DNA of 64,000 nucleotides from Pseudomonas sp. ZH-FAD (GTDB lineage: Bacteria; Pseudomonadota; Gammaproteobacteria; Pseudomonadales; Pseudomonadaceae): the NCBI RefSeq assembly GCF_002803095.1, contig NZ_PGLR01000016.1, positions 1 to 64,000 on the forward strand. Direction: 5' to 3'. The notes beneath the pieces were generated by a model, which was given only the letters and a program-made list of their open reading frames with translations, was not told the origin of the DNA and did not search any database. This document shows positions 1 through 10,398 of the stretch, one piece after another (within the stretch, counting starts at the first letter, position 1; each line of letters begins with the position of its first letter). A program made the position numbers and the translations under genes.

Positions 1-13
1 CCCTCTCCCCCAG

Positions 14-39
14 CCCCTCTCCCATAAATGGGAGAGGGG
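14..39. repeat. GAGAGGG-type palindrome
   Basis: A perfect 12-bp inverted repeat (CCCCTCTCCCAT / ATGGGAGAGGGG) with a 2-base loop lies in the spacer downstream of ssuD. A single arm of the same family follows at about 88-122. Related copies are at 1351-1387 and 8243-8300, always between genes. Confidence 0.75.
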
Positions 40-178
40 AGCCAACCGAGTCGCTGAACTTGACAGCACCCCGGACAGCTCCCTCGCCCCTCCGGGGAGA
101 GGGTTGGGGAGAGGGGGCTGGCGTCCGGTCCTCCCGGAGTGCATCCGATGACCGCCGTGGGAGCGAGCGGGATGCTTT

Positions 179-1327
179 TCAGCTCGCCGAAGCCGCCTTC
201 GGCAAAATGTCGCTGGAGATCATTTCGCCGAACGGGCTGACATAGCCGCGACTCTCCGGACGCGCAGGCGCGGCCACGTCCAGGTGCGGGAACAGCAGTT
301 CGGCGACCCGGTACGACTCCTCCAGATGCGGGTAGCCGGAGAAGATGAAGGTGTCGATGCCCAGCTCCGCATACTCCTTGACCCGCGCCGCCACGGTCGG
401 GCCGTCGCCCACCAGCGCGGTTCCAGCGCCGCCGCGCACCAGGCCGACACCGGCCCAGAGGTTCGGCGACACTTCCAGGTTGTCGGTCTTGCCGCCGTGC
501 AGGGCGGCCATGCGCTGCTGGCCGACCGAGTCGAAGCGCGCCAGCGAGGCCTGGGCGCGGTCGATGGTGTCCTGATCCAGGTGGCTGATCAGACGATCCG
601 CCGCGGCCCAGGCTTCCTCATTGGTCTCGCGCACGATCACATGCAGGCGAATGCCGAAGCGTACTTCACGGCCCTGCTTAGCCGCCTTCTCGCGCACCTG
701 GGCGATCTTCTCGGCCACCGCAGCCGGCGGCTCGCCCCAGGTCAGGTACAGCTCGACCTGCTCGGCGGCCAGATCCTGCGCCGCGTCGGACGACCCACCG
801 AAATACAGCGGCGGACGCGGCTGCTGGATCGGCGGGTAGAGCAGCTTGGCGCCCTTCACCTGGATGTGCTTGCCGTCGTAGTCGACGGTTTCGCCCTCCA
901 GTACGCGGCGCCAGATGCGGGTGAACTCGACGGAGGCCTCATAGCGCTCAGCGTGCGACAGGTGCAGGCCATCGCCGGCCAGCTCGTCCGGATCGCCCCC
1001 GGTCACCAGATTGAACAGCGCACGGCCGTTCGACAGGCGATCCAGGGTCGCTGCCTGGCGCGCAGCCACGGTCGGCGAAATGATCCCCGGGCGCAGGGCA
1101 ACGAGAAACTTCAGATTCTGCGTGAGCGGGATCAGCGAGGCGGCCACCAGCCAGGAGTCCTCGCAGGAACGTCCGGTGGGAATCAGCACGCCGCCGTAGC
1201 CGAGGCGATCAGCGGCCTGGGCTACCTGGGCCAGATAGCCATGATCGACGGCGCGCGCGCCTTCGGCGGTGCCCAGGTACTTGCCATCGCCATGGGTAGG
1301 CAGGAACCAGAAGATGTTGAGGCTCAT
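179..1327 (-). CDS. ssuD: FMNH2-dependent alkanesulfonate monooxygenase
   Basis: SsuD uses FMNH2 and O2 to split the C-S bond of C2-C10 alkanesulfonates, releasing sulfite and an aldehyde in the cytoplasm. The protein is 382 aa, the normal family length, and reads as a bacterial luciferase-like TIM barrel. Cys55, Arg228 and His230 fall where active-site residues of the E. coli enzyme are known, and the C-terminal phosphate-binding loop ([13 protein letters not shown]) is intact. It is downstream of ssuA on the same strand with only a palindromic repeat between them. ssuC and ssuB would be expected beyond the left edge. The call is firm. Confidence 0.96.
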   Translation of the reverse strand: MSLNIFWFLPTHGDGKYLGTAEGARAVDHGYLAQVAQAADRLGYGGVLIPTGRSCEDSWLVAASLIPLTQNLKFLVALRPGIISPTVAARQAATLDRLSNGRALFNLVTGGDPDELAGDGLHLSHAERYEASVEFTRIWRRVLEGETVDYDGKHIQVKGAKLLYPPIQQPRPPLYFGGSSDAAQDLAAEQVELYLTWGEPPAAVAEKIAQVREKAAKQGREVRFGIRLHVIVRETNEEAWAAADRLISHLDQDTIDRAQASLARFDSVGQQRMAALHGGKTDNLEVSPNLWAGVGLVRGGAGTALVGDGPTVAARVKEYAELGIDTFIFSGYPHLEESYRVAELLFPHLDVAAPARPESRGYVSPFGEMISSDILPKAASAS

Positions 1328-1350
1328 GGAGTTGTCTCCTTGGATTCGCT

Positions 1351-1387
1351 CCCCTCTCCCACCGGGAGAGGGGCTGGGGGTGAGGGT
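1351..1387. repeat. GAGAGGG-type palindrome between ssuA and ssuD
   Basis: CCCCTCTCCC and GGGAGAGGGG form a hairpin inside the ssuA-ssuD spacer, followed by a GGGGTGAGG tail. It belongs to the same family as 14-39 and 8243-8300. In the transcript it could act as an mRNA-stabilising or attenuating hairpin; that role is inference. Confidence 0.7.
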
Positions 1388-1388
1388 T

Positions 1389-2354
1389 CTATTGGGCCTG
1401 CGCGACCTTGGCCGGCGGATTCCAGATCACGTCCTTGATGGTCAGCTGCTTGGGGATCAGCTTCAGCTCGGTAAAGGTGTCGGCGATCTTCTGCTGCGCC
1501 TCGACCACCTCCGGGCTGATGAACTGCGCGCCGTAACCCTGGCGCTCCACGGCCTGGCGGGTGATCTCCGGGGACAGGCCGATCAGCGGCGCGACCTGGC
1601 TGGTGGCTTCGTCGAGGTTGCCCTTGACCCACTCGCCAACACCGCGGATTTCCTCGACCAGCGTGCCGACCACCTGCGGGTTCTTCTCGGCATAGGTGCG
1701 GGTCGCCAGATAGAACTGGTGGTTGTCCACAAGACCGCTACCGTCACGCAGGGTGCGCGCTTGCAGTTGCTTCTCGGCGGCGGACTGGAAGGGGTCCCAG
1801 ATCACCCAGGCATCGACGCTGCCACGCTCGAAGGCGGCGCGGGCATCGGCCGGCGGCAGGTAGACCGGGGTGATGTCGCCGTACTTGAGGCCGGCGTCTT
1901 CCAGCGCGCGCACCAGCAGGTAATGCACGTTGGAGCCCTTGTTCAGGGCGACCTTCTTGCCCTTGAGTTCGGCCACCGATTTGATCGGCGAATCTTTCGG
2001 CACGAGGATCGCCTCGCCGGTTGGGGCCGGCGGCTCATGGGCGACGTAGAGCAGGTCAGCGCCAGCTGCCTGAGCGAACACCGGTGGGGTTTCACCGGTG
2101 ACACCGAAATCCACGGAGCCGACGTTGAGACCCTCGAGCAGTTGCGGACCGCCCGGGAACTCCGTCCACTTGACCTCCACGCCCTGCTCGGCCAAGCGTT
2201 TTTCCAGGGTGCCCTTGGCCTTGAGCAGCACCAGAGTGCCGTATTTCTGATAGCCGATACGCAATGTCTCGGCTTGAGCTTGAGTGATGGCGCCGAAGGA
2301 AATGGCCGCGGCAAACAGGGCGACCAGGCTTCGACGCAAAGTAATGGTGCGCAT
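1389..2354 (-). CDS. ssuA: Aliphatic sulfonate ABC transporter substrate-binding protein
   Basis: This periplasmic protein captures alkanesulfonates for the SsuBC importer. The 321-aa protein begins with a signal peptide (basic MRTITLRR, hydrophobic core, cleavage near AQA-ET). The mature N terminus [11 protein letters not shown] is typical of the SsuA/TauA family, and the [22 protein letters not shown] region matches the hinge and ligand-cleft region. The gene sits between ssuE and ssuD in the usual ssuEAD order. A second, more distant SsuA paralogue is at 21803-22762. Confidence 0.95.
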   Translation of the reverse strand: MRTITLRRSLVALFAAAISFGAITQAQAETLRIGYQKYGTLVLLKAKGTLEKRLAEQGVEVKWTEFPGGPQLLEGLNVGSVDFGVTGETPPVFAQAAGADLLYVAHEPPAPTGEAILVPKDSPIKSVAELKGKKVALNKGSNVHYLLVRALEDAGLKYGDITPVYLPPADARAAFERGSVDAWVIWDPFQSAAEKQLQARTLRDGSGLVDNHQFYLATRTYAEKNPQVVGTLVEEIRGVGEWVKGNLDEATSQVAPLIGLSPEITRQAVERQGYGAQFISPEVVEAQQKIADTFTELKLIPKQLTIKDVIWNPPAKVAQAQ

Positions 2355-2437
2355 GGCGCTCTCCCTTTGCGGTGATGTCTTGGTTGGCTACCTGCTTGCC
2401 CGTTGGCGGGCGAGTAAGGCGGGGTGTTACAGATGGA

Positions 2438-3031
2438 TCAAATACTCCAGCGGGCGTTCACCAGCCGGTCGTTGAGCAGGTTCGGGTCGATCGGCTTCGG
2501 CCGTCGCGCCAGGGCTGCGCCCAGTTGTTCCAGAGCCTCATCGAGACGTTCGCGCAACTCGTCGTCGATCTGCGCGGGCCTGTCCCCTTCCGGGTAGGCA
2601 ATCTGTTTGTCCACGGCGAACACGCCGGAGAGCATTTCCTGCGCCTTCAGTGCGGCCAGCACCGGCTTGAGCGCGTAGTCCACCGCCAGCAGGTGCGCCG
2701 GGCTACCGCCACTGGCCAGGGGCAGTACCACCTTGTGCGCCAGGGCGCGCTCGGGCAGCAGATCCAGCAACACCTTCAGCGCGCCGGTGAACGACGCCTT
2801 GTACACCGGCGTACCCACCACCAGACCATCGGCGCTGGCCACCACGGCCTGCAGTTGCTGGACAGCCGGGCTGTCGAAGCGCGCATGCAGCAGGTCCTCG
2901 GCCGGAAAATCCCGCACCCGCAGCAGGCTCACTTCCACCTGCTGCGCCTCGAGGCGCTGGCGGACGTAATCCAGCAGCACCTCGGTGCGCGAGCGCGCCG
3001 CAGGGCTGCCGGATAGCAACACGACATGCAT
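2438..3031 (-). CDS. ssuE: NAD(P)H-dependent FMN reductase of the alkanesulfonate system
   Basis: SsuE supplies FMNH2 to SsuD. The 197-aa flavodoxin-fold protein opens with [12 protein letters not shown] (FMN phosphate loop) and has the [14 protein letters not shown] motif at residues 73-86. Tyr119 in DYALKPVL matches the pi-helix tyrosine characteristic of SsuE. It lies between lsfA and ssuA on the same strand and is probably transcribed from the lsfA promoter. Confidence 0.95.
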   Translation of the reverse strand: MHVVLLSGSPAARSRTEVLLDYVRQRLEAQQVEVSLLRVRDFPAEDLLHARFDSPAVQQLQAVVASADGLVVGTPVYKASFTGALKVLLDLLPERALAHKVVLPLASGGSPAHLLAVDYALKPVLAALKAQEMLSGVFAVDKQIAYPEGDRPAQIDDELRERLDEALEQLGAALARRPKPIDPNLLNDRLVNARWSI

Positions 3032-3040
3032 GGTGATTCC

Positions 3041-3679
3041 TTAACGGTTGGGCTGCGGCGTCAGGCGCAGATAGGGTTTGACCGCGCGATAGCCTTTCGG
3101 GAAGCGCTCGGCGATCTCGGCCTCGTCCTTCAACGACGGCACGATCACCACCTCTTCACCGTCCTGCCAGTTGGCCGGCGTGGCCACCTTGTAGTTGTCG
3201 GTCAGTTGCAGCGAATCGACGACGCGCAGGATTTCGTTGAAATTGCGTCCGGTACTGGCCGGATAGGTGATGGTCAGGCGCACCTTCTTGTTCGGGTCGA
3301 TGACGAACAGCGAACGCACGGTCAGGGTGTCGTTGGCATTCGGGTGGATCAGGTCGTAGAGGTCGGACACCTTGCGGTCGGCATCGGCGATGATCGGGAA
3401 GTTGACCGCGGTGTTCTGCGTCTCGTTGATGTCATCGATCCATTTGATGTGCGAATCCACCGGGTCGACCGACAGGGCGATGGCCTTGACGCCACGCTTG
3501 GCGAATTCATCCTTGAGCTTGGCGGTAAAGCCCAGTTCGGTGGTGCACACCGGCGTAAAGTCAGCCGGGTGGGAGAAGAGGATGCCCCAGCTGTCGCCCA
3601 GCCACTCGTGGAAGCGAATGCGGCCTTCACTGGAATCCTGTTCGAAGTCAGGGGCGATGTCGCCCAGACGGATGGTCAT
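3041..3679 (-). CDS. lsfA: 1-Cys peroxiredoxin linked to sulfonate use
   Basis: LsfA is a Prx6-type peroxidase, known in Pseudomonas as a sulfate-starvation-induced protein encoded at the head of the ssu operon. The 212-aa protein has the peroxidatic Cys45 in PADFTPVCTTELG and no resolving-cysteine motif. It probably protects against peroxide from uncoupled FMNH2 chemistry of SsuD/SsuE; that role is inferred. The gene starts 9 bases from ssuE. A (C/A)TAAAAAGAAT motif lies 59 bases upstream (3738-3750) and recurs at other sulfur loci here. Confidence 0.95.
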   Translation of the reverse strand: MTIRLGDIAPDFEQDSSEGRIRFHEWLGDSWGILFSHPADFTPVCTTELGFTAKLKDEFAKRGVKAIALSVDPVDSHIKWIDDINETQNTAVNFPIIADADRKVSDLYDLIHPNANDTLTVRSLFVIDPNKKVRLTITYPASTGRNFNEILRVVDSLQLTDNYKVATPANWQDGEEVVIVPSLKDEAEIAERFPKGYRAVKPYLRLTPQPNR

Positions 3680-3737
3680 GATCGTGCTCCTTGGCAGTAG
3701 CTTGCGTGGCGCTCACTATGCTCAGGAACCAATCGAA

Positions 3738-3750
3738 ATAAAAAGAATAA
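3738..3750 (-). promoter_or_regulatory. Sulfur-locus AT-rich motif upstream of lsfA-ssu
   Basis: The motif ATAAAAAGAATAA lies in the AT-rich divergent spacer between lsfA and the GNAT gene. Close copies occur at 21214-21226, 21245-21257 and 50078-50090, all beside sulfur-metabolism genes. It could be a binding site for a sulfur-limitation regulator such as CysB; this is inferred from position only. Confidence 0.4.
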
Positions 3751-3796
3751 ATAATGATTTATTTATAACCAAAAAGTTATTCAAGGAAGGTTCGTC

Positions 3797-4252
3797 ATGT
3801 CCACCCCAAGCCTGCACAAGGTTCCCAGCGAACAGGTACCGATGGCGCTGCTGCTGGAGGCCGACCCCAGCCCCAGCGTCATCGCCCGCTATCTGCAGGA
3901 GGGTCATTGCGTGGTCGCATGCCTGGACGACGCGATCATCGGCGTCTACGTGATCAAGGCCCTGACCGCCGATAACTGGGAACTGATGAACATCGCCGTG
4001 GCGCCCGAACACCAGGGTCAGGGTATCGGCGCCCTGCTGCTACGTCACGCCATCGACCAGGCCCGGCAGCTCGGGGCGCAGCGCCTGGAATTGGGCACCG
4101 GCACATTCGGTCACCAGTTGACCTTCTACCAGCGCGCCGGTTTTCGCGTGGTGGCGGTTGAGCCGGATTATTTCCCGCAGCACTACCCCGAGCCGCTGTT
4201 CGAGAACGGCCTGCAGCATCGAGATCGTTTGCGCCTAGCCTTGGTACTTTAG
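3797..4252 (+). CDS. GNAT family N-acetyltransferase
   Basis: The 151-aa protein has the GNAT acetyl-CoA pyrophosphate-binding signature in VAPEHQGQGIGALLLRHAI (Q/RxxGxG/A), followed by the FYQRAGF strand-helix motif near the C terminus. The substrate cannot be told from sequence. An AGGAAGG Shine-Dalgarno sequence precedes the start. It is divergent from lsfA across a short AT-rich spacer and overlaps the end of kdpE tail-to-tail by four bases. Confidence 0.88.
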   Translation: MSTPSLHKVPSEQVPMALLLEADPSPSVIARYLQEGHCVVACLDDAIIGVYVIKALTADNWELMNIAVAPEHQGQGIGALLLRHAIDQARQLGAQRLELGTGTFGHQLTFYQRAGFRVVAVEPDYFPQHYPEPLFENGLQHRDRLRLALVL

Positions 4253-4941
4253 GCGGGATCGCGCAGGCGATAACCCACACCGGCCTCGGTGATCAGGTAG
4301 CGCGGCGCGGCCGGGTCGTCGCCGAGTTTCTGCCGCAGGTGGCCGACCACCACGCGTAGGTAATGGCTGTCGCCGACGTGGCTCGGCCCCCAGACATCGC
4401 GCAGCAGTTGCTGCTGGGTCACCACACGGCCAAGGTACTGGGCGAGCAGCGCCAGCACCGCATATTCCTTGGGCGTCAGGGCGATTTCGGCGCCGTCGAG
4501 GCTGACCCGACGATAGGCCAGGTCGATGCTCAGCGCACCACAGACGATGCTCGCAGGCAGCGCTTCGCGACCCTGGCCCTGGCGCAGCAGCACGCGCACG
4601 CGGGCGAGGAACTCCTGGATGCCGAACGGCTTGGTCACGTAGTCGTTGGCGCCGCCGTCGAGCGCCAGCACCTTCTCGCCCTCGCTGGCACGCACCGAGA
4701 GCACCAGCACCGGCACCTGGCTCCATTCGCGCAGGCCGCGCAGCACCTGCTGGCCGTCGAGGTCGGGCAGGCCGAGGTCGAGCACGACGAGATCGGGGTT
4801 GTGCAGCGCCGCCTGGGCCAGGCCGTCTTCGCCGTTCGCCGCCTCCAGCACCCGGTAGCCCTGGGCACTGAGGGCGATGCGCAGGAACTTGCGAATCTGC
4901 GCCTCATCGTCGATCAGCAGAATGCTCGGCCCCTGGCTCAT
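4249..4941 (-). CDS. kdpE: KdpE response regulator
   Basis: This is the OmpR-family regulator that activates kdpFABC when K+ is limiting or turgor is low. The 230-aa protein has a receiver domain with Asp11/Asp12, phosphoacceptor Asp55 (VVLDLGLPD) and Lys104, then a winged-helix domain ending in the recognition helix SHYLRVVVGHLRQKL. The start was chosen because ATGA overlaps the kdpD stop, implying coupled translation. Confidence 0.96.
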   Translation of the reverse strand: MSQGPSILLIDDEAQIRKFLRIALSAQGYRVLEAANGEDGLAQAALHNPDLVVLDLGLPDLDGQQVLRGLREWSQVPVLVLSVRASEGEKVLALDGGANDYVTKPFGIQEFLARVRVLLRQGQGREALPASIVCGALSIDLAYRRVSLDGAEIALTPKEYAVLALLAQYLGRVVTQQQLLRDVWGPSHVGDSHYLRVVVGHLRQKLGDDPAAPRYLITEAGVGYRLRDPA

Positions 4942-7592
4942 CAGTCTTCCTCGGCGGCTTGCGGTTGCGTGGTCAGCGGCAGGTGCAGGGTCAGGCTGGC
5001 GCCACGACCATCGAGGCCCTCGCCGACCGTGACGCGGCCGCCATGGGCACCGACCATGCCCTGGCAGATCGCCAGGCCCAGGCCCGTGCCTTGGCCGCCA
5101 CGATCTCCTCGCGCTGCGGTATAGAACATGTCGAAGATCTTCGCCCGTTCCGCCTCGGGAATGCCAGGGCCCTGATCGGCGACGACGAAGCGCAGTTCCT
5201 GCGCGTCGTACTCCAGCGCCACGCGCAGGCGGCCAGCGGGCGGCGAGAAGCGCGCGGCGTTTTCCAGCACGTTGACCAGCGCCTGCTCGATCAGCGCCGC
5301 ATGCACACTCAGCAGCGGCGGCTCCGGCGGCAGCAGGCATTCGACCTGCAACGGCGCGAGCACCGCGCGCAGGCGTTGCAGGGCGCTGGCGACGATATCG
5401 CTGGGCGCCACCCAGTCGCGCGCCAGCTTGAGCCCGCCATGGCCGAGGCGGGTCATGTCGAGCAGGTTCTGGATATAGCGGTCGAGGCGCTCGGCCTCGT
5501 CGCGGGTGCCCTCCAGCAGCTCGTTGCGATCCGCCGCGGGGATCGCATCACCCAACGCCAGCAGACTGTCGATGGAGCCGCGCATGGCGGTCAATGGCGT
5601 GCGCAGGTCGTGCGACACCGAAGCCAGCAACGCACTACGCAGCTCCTCGGTCTGCCCGTGCAGGCGCGCCGCCTCCAGCTCCTCGGCCAATTGCGCACGG
5701 GCCAGGGCCTGCGCCAGCGGCTGGCCCAGGGCGGCGACCAGGCGTCGGCGCCCGTCCGCCAGCGGCGCGCCGTCGACGCGCTGCAGGCCGATCAGCAGCA
5801 GTGGCCCCTCCTCGCCGCACAGCGGCCACCACCACCAGCGGCTGCTGGGCAGAGTGTCGGTGCCAAGTCCCGCTGGCTGCTCGTGCTGCCAGGCCCAGTC
5901 GGCGGCGGCGCGCTCAGCATCGGGCAACTCGGCGTGCAGCCCGCCCTCATGCTGCCACTGGCCATCCGCCGAACGCGACAACAGGGTCAGCGGCATCTCG
6001 GCCCAGCCGCCCAGTTGTTGCTCGGCCACCGCCAGCACGGCCTGGCGGTCGGCGGCGACGGTGAGCTTGCGCGACAGCTCCAGCAGCGCCGTGGTTTCAC
6101 TCTGCGCCTGACGCAGCGCCTGCACCTGGCGCCGCTGGCGGCTGGCCAGGTTACCAGTCAGCCCGGCCATGAGCAGGAAGAACAGCAGGGTCAGCACGTC
6201 CTCCTGACGCTGGATCTGCATGGTCAGGGTCGGCGGAATAAACAGGAAGTTGTAGGCCAGGAACGACAGCCCCGAGCACGCCAGCGCCGGGCCCAGGCTG
6301 CTGCGCACCGCCACCAGCAGCACGGCGGCGAGAAACACCAGGGAGATGTTCGGCAACTCCAGCACCCGCGCCAGGCCGAGGGAGATCAGCGTGGCGCAGG
6401 CAGTCGCCAGTGCGGCCAGCAGGTAGTCGCGCCAGCGCGGGGCGATGCGCGCACGGCGGCCAGACCGTGGCTGATCTCCTGCTGCATCCAGCACACTCAC
6501 TTCCAGCCCGGCACCGGCGGCCAACAGACGTTCGCCGAGGCCACGACCGAACCAGCGTCGGCGCAGGCGCCGTGTGCTGCTGCCGACCAGGATCAGGCTG
6601 GCGCGGCGCTCGCGGGCGTGATCGAGCAGCGTGCGCGCCACCGAGTCGCCGTGCAGCGTCACCACCTCGCCACCGAGGCGCTCGGCCAGGCGTAGCGCGG
6701 CTTGCAGACGGCCTCGCTGTTCCTCGTCCATGGCTCGGCGGCCGTCCACGTGCACCACCGACCAGGGCAGATGACGCCGCTCGGCCACCCGGCAGGCGTG
6801 GCGCACCAGGCGCTCGGCCTCGCCGTCGCCGTCCACTCCCACCAGCAGGCGCCCGAGCACGCTGGGCGCGGCCTGGCCGAGCTGGCGGTAGCGTTGGTCG
6901 AGGTCGGCATCGACCCGTGCGGCGGCGGTCTGCATGGCCAGCTCGCGCAACGCGGTGAGGTTGGTCGGCGAGAAAAAGGCGTCGATGGCCGCCCGCGCCT
7001 GCTCGGGCATGTACACCTTGCCGTCGCGCAGGCGTTCGAGCAGCTCACGCGGCGGCAGATCGACCAGCTGGATCTCGTCGGCTTCCTGCAGCACCCAGTC
7101 CGGCACCGTTTCGCGCACCTGCACGCCGGTGATGTCGCGCACGCGGTCGTTGAGGCTTTCCAGGTGCTGCACGTTGACCGTGGTGTAGATGTCGATGCCG
7201 GCAGCAAGCAGCTCCTGCACGTCCTGCCAGCGCTTGGCGTGGCGGCTGCCGGGCGCGTTGCTGTGTGCCAGCTCGTCGACCAGCGCCAGCTTGGGTGGGT
7301 CGGCCAGCAGGCCGTCGAGATCCATCTCGCTCAGCTCCAGGCCGCGATACGGCAGGCGCAATGGCGGCTGTTGCGGCAGGCCCAGCAGCAGCGCCTCGGT
7401 CTCGCTGCGGCCGTGGCTTTCCACCACCCCGGCGCGCAGCGCCACGCCCTGGCGCAGTTGCGCATGAGCGGCCTGGAGCATGGCGTAGGTCTTGCCCACG
7501 CCCGGCGCCGCGCCGAGAAACACCTTGAGCCGGCCACGGCCTTCGCGGGGCAGGTCGGCGAGCAGCGCTTCGGCGCGCAGGCTGTCGTTCAT
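4941..7592 (-). CDS. kdpD: KdpD sensor histidine kinase
   Basis: KdpD is the membrane sensor for K+ limitation that phosphorylates KdpE. The 883-aa protein has an N-terminal KdpD domain with Walker A GAAPGVGKT (28-35) and an LVDELAHSN Walker B region. A universal-stress-protein-like domain follows (about 230-370), then four close membrane segments, a GAF-like linker, HisKA with His661 (SHDLRTPLTA) and an HATPase domain (N, G1 DQGPGIP, G2 GTGLGLAI). Length and order are those of the E. coli protein. It starts 10 bases after kdpC. Confidence 0.97.
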   Translation of the reverse strand: MNDSLRAEALLADLPREGRGRLKVFLGAAPGVGKTYAMLQAAHAQLRQGVALRAGVVESHGRSETEALLLGLPQQPPLRLPYRGLELSEMDLDGLLADPPKLALVDELAHSNAPGSRHAKRWQDVQELLAAGIDIYTTVNVQHLESLNDRVRDITGVQVRETVPDWVLQEADEIQLVDLPPRELLERLRDGKVYMPEQARAAIDAFFSPTNLTALRELAMQTAAARVDADLDQRYRQLGQAAPSVLGRLLVGVDGDGEAERLVRHACRVAERRHLPWSVVHVDGRRAMDEEQRGRLQAALRLAERLGGEVVTLHGDSVARTLLDHARERRASLILVGSSTRRLRRRWFGRGLGERLLAAGAGLEVSVLDAAGDQPRSGRRARIAPRWRDYLLAALATACATLISLGLARVLELPNISLVFLAAVLLVAVRSSLGPALACSGLSFLAYNFLFIPPTLTMQIQRQEDVLTLLFFLLMAGLTGNLASRQRRQVQALRQAQSETTALLELSRKLTVAADRQAVLAVAEQQLGGWAEMPLTLLSRSADGQWQHEGGLHAELPDAERAAADWAWQHEQPAGLGTDTLPSSRWWWWPLCGEEGPLLLIGLQRVDGAPLADGRRRLVAALGQPLAQALARAQLAEELEAARLHGQTEELRSALLASVSHDLRTPLTAMRGSIDSLLALGDAIPAADRNELLEGTRDEAERLDRYIQNLLDMTRLGHGGLKLARDWVAPSDIVASALQRLRAVLAPLQVECLLPPEPPLLSVHAALIEQALVNVLENAARFSPPAGRLRVALEYDAQELRFVVADQGPGIPEAERAKIFDMFYTAARGDRGGQGTGLGLAICQGMVGAHGGRVTVGEGLDGRGASLTLHLPLTTQPQAAEED

Positions 7593-7602
7593 CGAGCACT
7601 CG

Positions 7603-8160
7603 TCACTGGGAAGAAGTGGAGGGATTGTCGACCAGCGCCAGGTTCAGAGCCAGCACATTGACCACCGCCGGGCCGAACAGCGGGCGCTCGGTGTATGCCT
7701 CGACCAGGCGCAGCAGCTCGGCCTCGGCCAGGCCACGGGCCTGTGCGATGCGCGGAATCTGCCAGGCGGCGGCCTCGGGCGACAGCTGTGGGTCGAGGCC
7801 GCTGCCCGAGGTGGTCACCAGTTGCATCGGCACTGGCGTGTCACCGGCAAGGCCGGCGCTGGCCTGCTCGATGCGGGCAAACAGCTTCGGATTGCCGGCC
7901 GACAGGTTGCTGGCGCCGCTGGCCACGGTGGCGTAGCTACCTGCCGAGGGGCGCGGCTGGAACCATTGATCGCCGTCGAAGGACTGGGCGATCAGGCGGC
8001 TGCCGCGTACCTGGCCGGCGTCGTCACGCACCAGACTGCCGGCGGCCTGATCGGGGAAGGCCACCTGGGCCACGCCGGTGACCGCCAGCGGGTAAGCCAC
8101 GCCGGTGAGCAGGGTCATCAGCACCAGGGTGGCGATGGCGGGGCGGATAGAGTTGAGCAT
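7603..8160 (-). CDS. kdpC: K+-transporting ATPase subunit KdpC
   Basis: KdpC is the single-span accessory subunit of the Kdp pump and stabilises nucleotide binding by KdpB. The 185-aa protein has one N-terminal membrane helix ([20 protein letters not shown]) and the conserved [14 protein letters not shown] segment. The [11 protein letters not shown] and [15 protein letters not shown] motifs are also present. The start at MLNSIRPA is consistent with the family. Unusually, 167 bases of palindromic repeats separate it from kdpB, whereas the other kdp genes are 10 bases apart or overlap. Confidence 0.96.
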   Translation of the reverse strand: MLNSIRPAIATLVLMTLLTGVAYPLAVTGVAQVAFPDQAAGSLVRDDAGQVRGSRLIAQSFDGDQWFQPRPSAGSYATVASGASNLSAGNPKLFARIEQASAGLAGDTPVPMQLVTTSGSGLDPQLSPEAAAWQIPRIAQARGLAEAELLRLVEAYTERPLFGPAVVNVLALNLALVDNPSTSSQ

Positions 8161-8183
8161 GATGAGTCTCCTGATTCGTGTGG

Positions 8184-8206
8184 TCCCGGATTGCATCCGG
8201 GCTACG
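8184..8206. repeat. CCCGGATTGCATCCGGG REP-like palindrome
   Basis: One arm (CCCGGATTGCATCCGGG then CTACG) of the pseudomonad REP-like palindrome also found at 26336-26399 and 46472-46535. This copy is in the kdpB-kdpC spacer, inside the operon. Confidence 0.75.
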
Positions 8207-8242
8207 TCGCGGTGAGAGGGCTTATCCAGCACTACCGAGTGC

Positions 8243-8300
8243 CCTACCCTCTCCCCAGCCCTCTCCACTAGGCGTGCCCCCAATAAATGGGAGAGGGAGC
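8243..8300. repeat. GAGAGGG-type palindrome in kdpB-kdpC spacer
   Basis: CCCTCTCC units face GGGAGAGGG across about 30 bases, the same family as 14-39 and 1351-1387. With the REP arm at 8184 it fills most of the kdpB-kdpC gap. Confidence 0.7.
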
Positions 8301-8327
8301 GGACCGCGTGTGAACGAAACAACGCAC

Positions 8328-10388
8328 TTACACCCAGCCCAACCCCACCAGCAGCAGGTCGAGCAGCTTGATGCCGGCGAAGGGCGCAAGCAGCCCGCCG
8401 AGGCCGTAGATCAGCAGGTTGCGCCGCAACAGTTGGCCGGCGTCCAGCGCGGGGATGCGCACGCCGCGCAACGCCAGCGGAATCAGCGCGACGATGATCA
8501 GCGCGTTGAACACGATGGCCGAGAGGATCGCGCTTTGCGGGCTGTGCAGCTGCATCAGGTTGAGCGCGCCAAGCTGCGGGTAGATGCCGGCGAACAACGC
8601 CGGGAGGATGGCGAAGTACTTGGCCACGTCGTTGGCCACCGAGAAGGTGGTCAGCGCGCCGCGCGTCACCAGCAGTTCCTTGCCCACCTGCACCACGTCG
8701 ATCAGCTTGGTCGGGTCGCTGTCCAGATCCACCAGGTTGGCGGCCTCGCGCGCGGCCTGGGTGCCGTCGTTCATCGCCAGGCCGACGTCGGCCTGGGCCA
8801 GCGCCGGGGCGTCGTTGGCGCCGTCGCCGCACATCGCCACCAGCTTGCCTTCGGCCTGCTCGGCGCGGATGCGCGAGAGCTTCTTCTCCGGCGTGGCCTC
8901 GGCAATCACGTCGTCGACACCCGCCTCGGCAGCGATGGCAGCAGCGGTCAGCGGGTTGTCGCCGGTAACCATCACGGTGCGGATGCCCATGGCGCGCAAC
9001 TCGGCGAAGCGCTCGCGAATGCCCGGTTTGACCACATCCTTGAGGTGGATGGCGCCGAGCAGGCGCCCGTCCCCGGCCACCAGCAGCGGCGTGCCGCCAC
9101 TCTGGGCGATCTTCTCCACCTCGCGCGCCAGGGGCGCCGGCAGATCACTACGGCCCAGGCCGAGGTAGGCCAGCACCGCATCCACCGCGCCTTTACGATA
9201 AGCCACGCCACCCACATCAGCACCGGACAGGCGCGTCTCGGCGCTGAAGGCGATCAGCGTCATTCCGCTACGCTCGGGCACCTCCATCGGGTGCAGCGCT
9301 GCCAGGTACTCGACGATGGACTTGCCCTCGGGCGTGTCGTCGCCCTGCGAGACCAGCAGCGCCGCCTCGGCCAACTCCGGCGTAGACACCCCCGGCGCCT
9401 TGACCATGGCGCTGCAGCGGCGGTTGCCAAAGGTGATGGTGCCGGTCTTGTCCAGCAGCAGGGTGTGCACGTCGCCCGCCGCCTCCACGGCGCGGCCGGA
9501 CTTGGCGATGACGTTGAGGCGCACCAGGCGATCCATGCCGGCGATGCCGATGGCCGAGAGCAGGCCGCCGATGGTGGTCGGAATCAGCGTCACCAGCAGC
9601 GCCGCCAGGTAGATCAGCGGCAGGTCGCCACCGGCAAAGCGGGCGAACGGCTGCAGCGTGGCCACCACCAGCAGGAAGATCAGGGTCAGGCCGATCAGCA
9701 GGATATCCAGCGCCACCTCGTTGGGCGTCTTCTGCCGGCGCGCGCCTTCGACCAGGGCGATCATGCGGTCGAGGGTGGACTCGCCGGGGTTGGCGCTGAT
9801 CCGCACCAGCAGCCAGTCCGACACCAGCCGGGTGTTGCCGGTCACCGCCGAGCGGTCGCCGCCGGACTCGCGGATCACTGGCGCGGACTCGCCGGTAATC
9901 GCCGCCTCGTTGACCGCCGCGACGCCTTCGATCACCTCGCCGTCACCGGGGATCAGCTCACCGGCCTCGACCCGCACCACGTCGCCCTTGCGCAGGCTGC
10001 TGGCCGGGACGGACTGGAACTGCTCGCCGACCTGTTTGTTCGCCATCAAGCCCTGACTGCCGGACTTGAGGCTGTCGGCGCGGGCCTTGCCACGGCCCTC
10101 GGCCAACGCCTCGGCGAAGTTGGCGAAAAGCACGGTGAACCACAGCCACAGGGCGATCTGTACGCCCAGGGCGGTGCTCACCGCTGGGTTGGGGACGAAG
10201 CACAGGACGCTGGTGACCAGCGCCGTCAGCTCCACCACCAGCATCACCGGCGAGCGCACCAGTTGCCGTGGGTCGAGCTTGACGAAGGCCTGCTTGAGGG
10301 CCGGGCGCCACAGCGCGCCGAGGCCGGTCTGCGGCTGGCTGCTGGACGATTGGGCGCTGCGTTGCGCCGTTACGGGGGCATTCATCAC
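8328..10388 (-). CDS. kdpB: K+-transporting P-type ATPase KdpB
   Basis: KdpB is the catalytic ATP-hydrolysing subunit of the KdpFABC potassium pump. The 686-aa protein has the actuator-domain TGES loop (165-168) and the phosphorylated Asp313 in [11 protein letters not shown]. It also has the hinge motif [15 protein letters not shown] and the expected membrane segments before and after. The length equals the family norm. It starts 10 bases downstream of kdpA. Confidence 0.98.
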   Translation of the reverse strand: MMNAPVTAQRSAQSSSSQPQTGLGALWRPALKQAFVKLDPRQLVRSPVMLVVELTALVTSVLCFVPNPAVSTALGVQIALWLWFTVLFANFAEALAEGRGKARADSLKSGSQGLMANKQVGEQFQSVPASSLRKGDVVRVEAGELIPGDGEVIEGVAAVNEAAITGESAPVIRESGGDRSAVTGNTRLVSDWLLVRISANPGESTLDRMIALVEGARRQKTPNEVALDILLIGLTLIFLLVVATLQPFARFAGGDLPLIYLAALLVTLIPTTIGGLLSAIGIAGMDRLVRLNVIAKSGRAVEAAGDVHTLLLDKTGTITFGNRRCSAMVKAPGVSTPELAEAALLVSQGDDTPEGKSIVEYLAALHPMEVPERSGMTLIAFSAETRLSGADVGGVAYRKGAVDAVLAYLGLGRSDLPAPLAREVEKIAQSGGTPLLVAGDGRLLGAIHLKDVVKPGIRERFAELRAMGIRTVMVTGDNPLTAAAIAAEAGVDDVIAEATPEKKLSRIRAEQAEGKLVAMCGDGANDAPALAQADVGLAMNDGTQAAREAANLVDLDSDPTKLIDVVQVGKELLVTRGALTTFSVANDVAKYFAILPALFAGIYPQLGALNLMQLHSPQSAILSAIVFNALIIVALIPLALRGVRIPALDAGQLLRRNLLIYGLGGLLAPFAGIKLLDLLLVGLGWV

Positions 10389-10398
10389 GGTTTCTCCT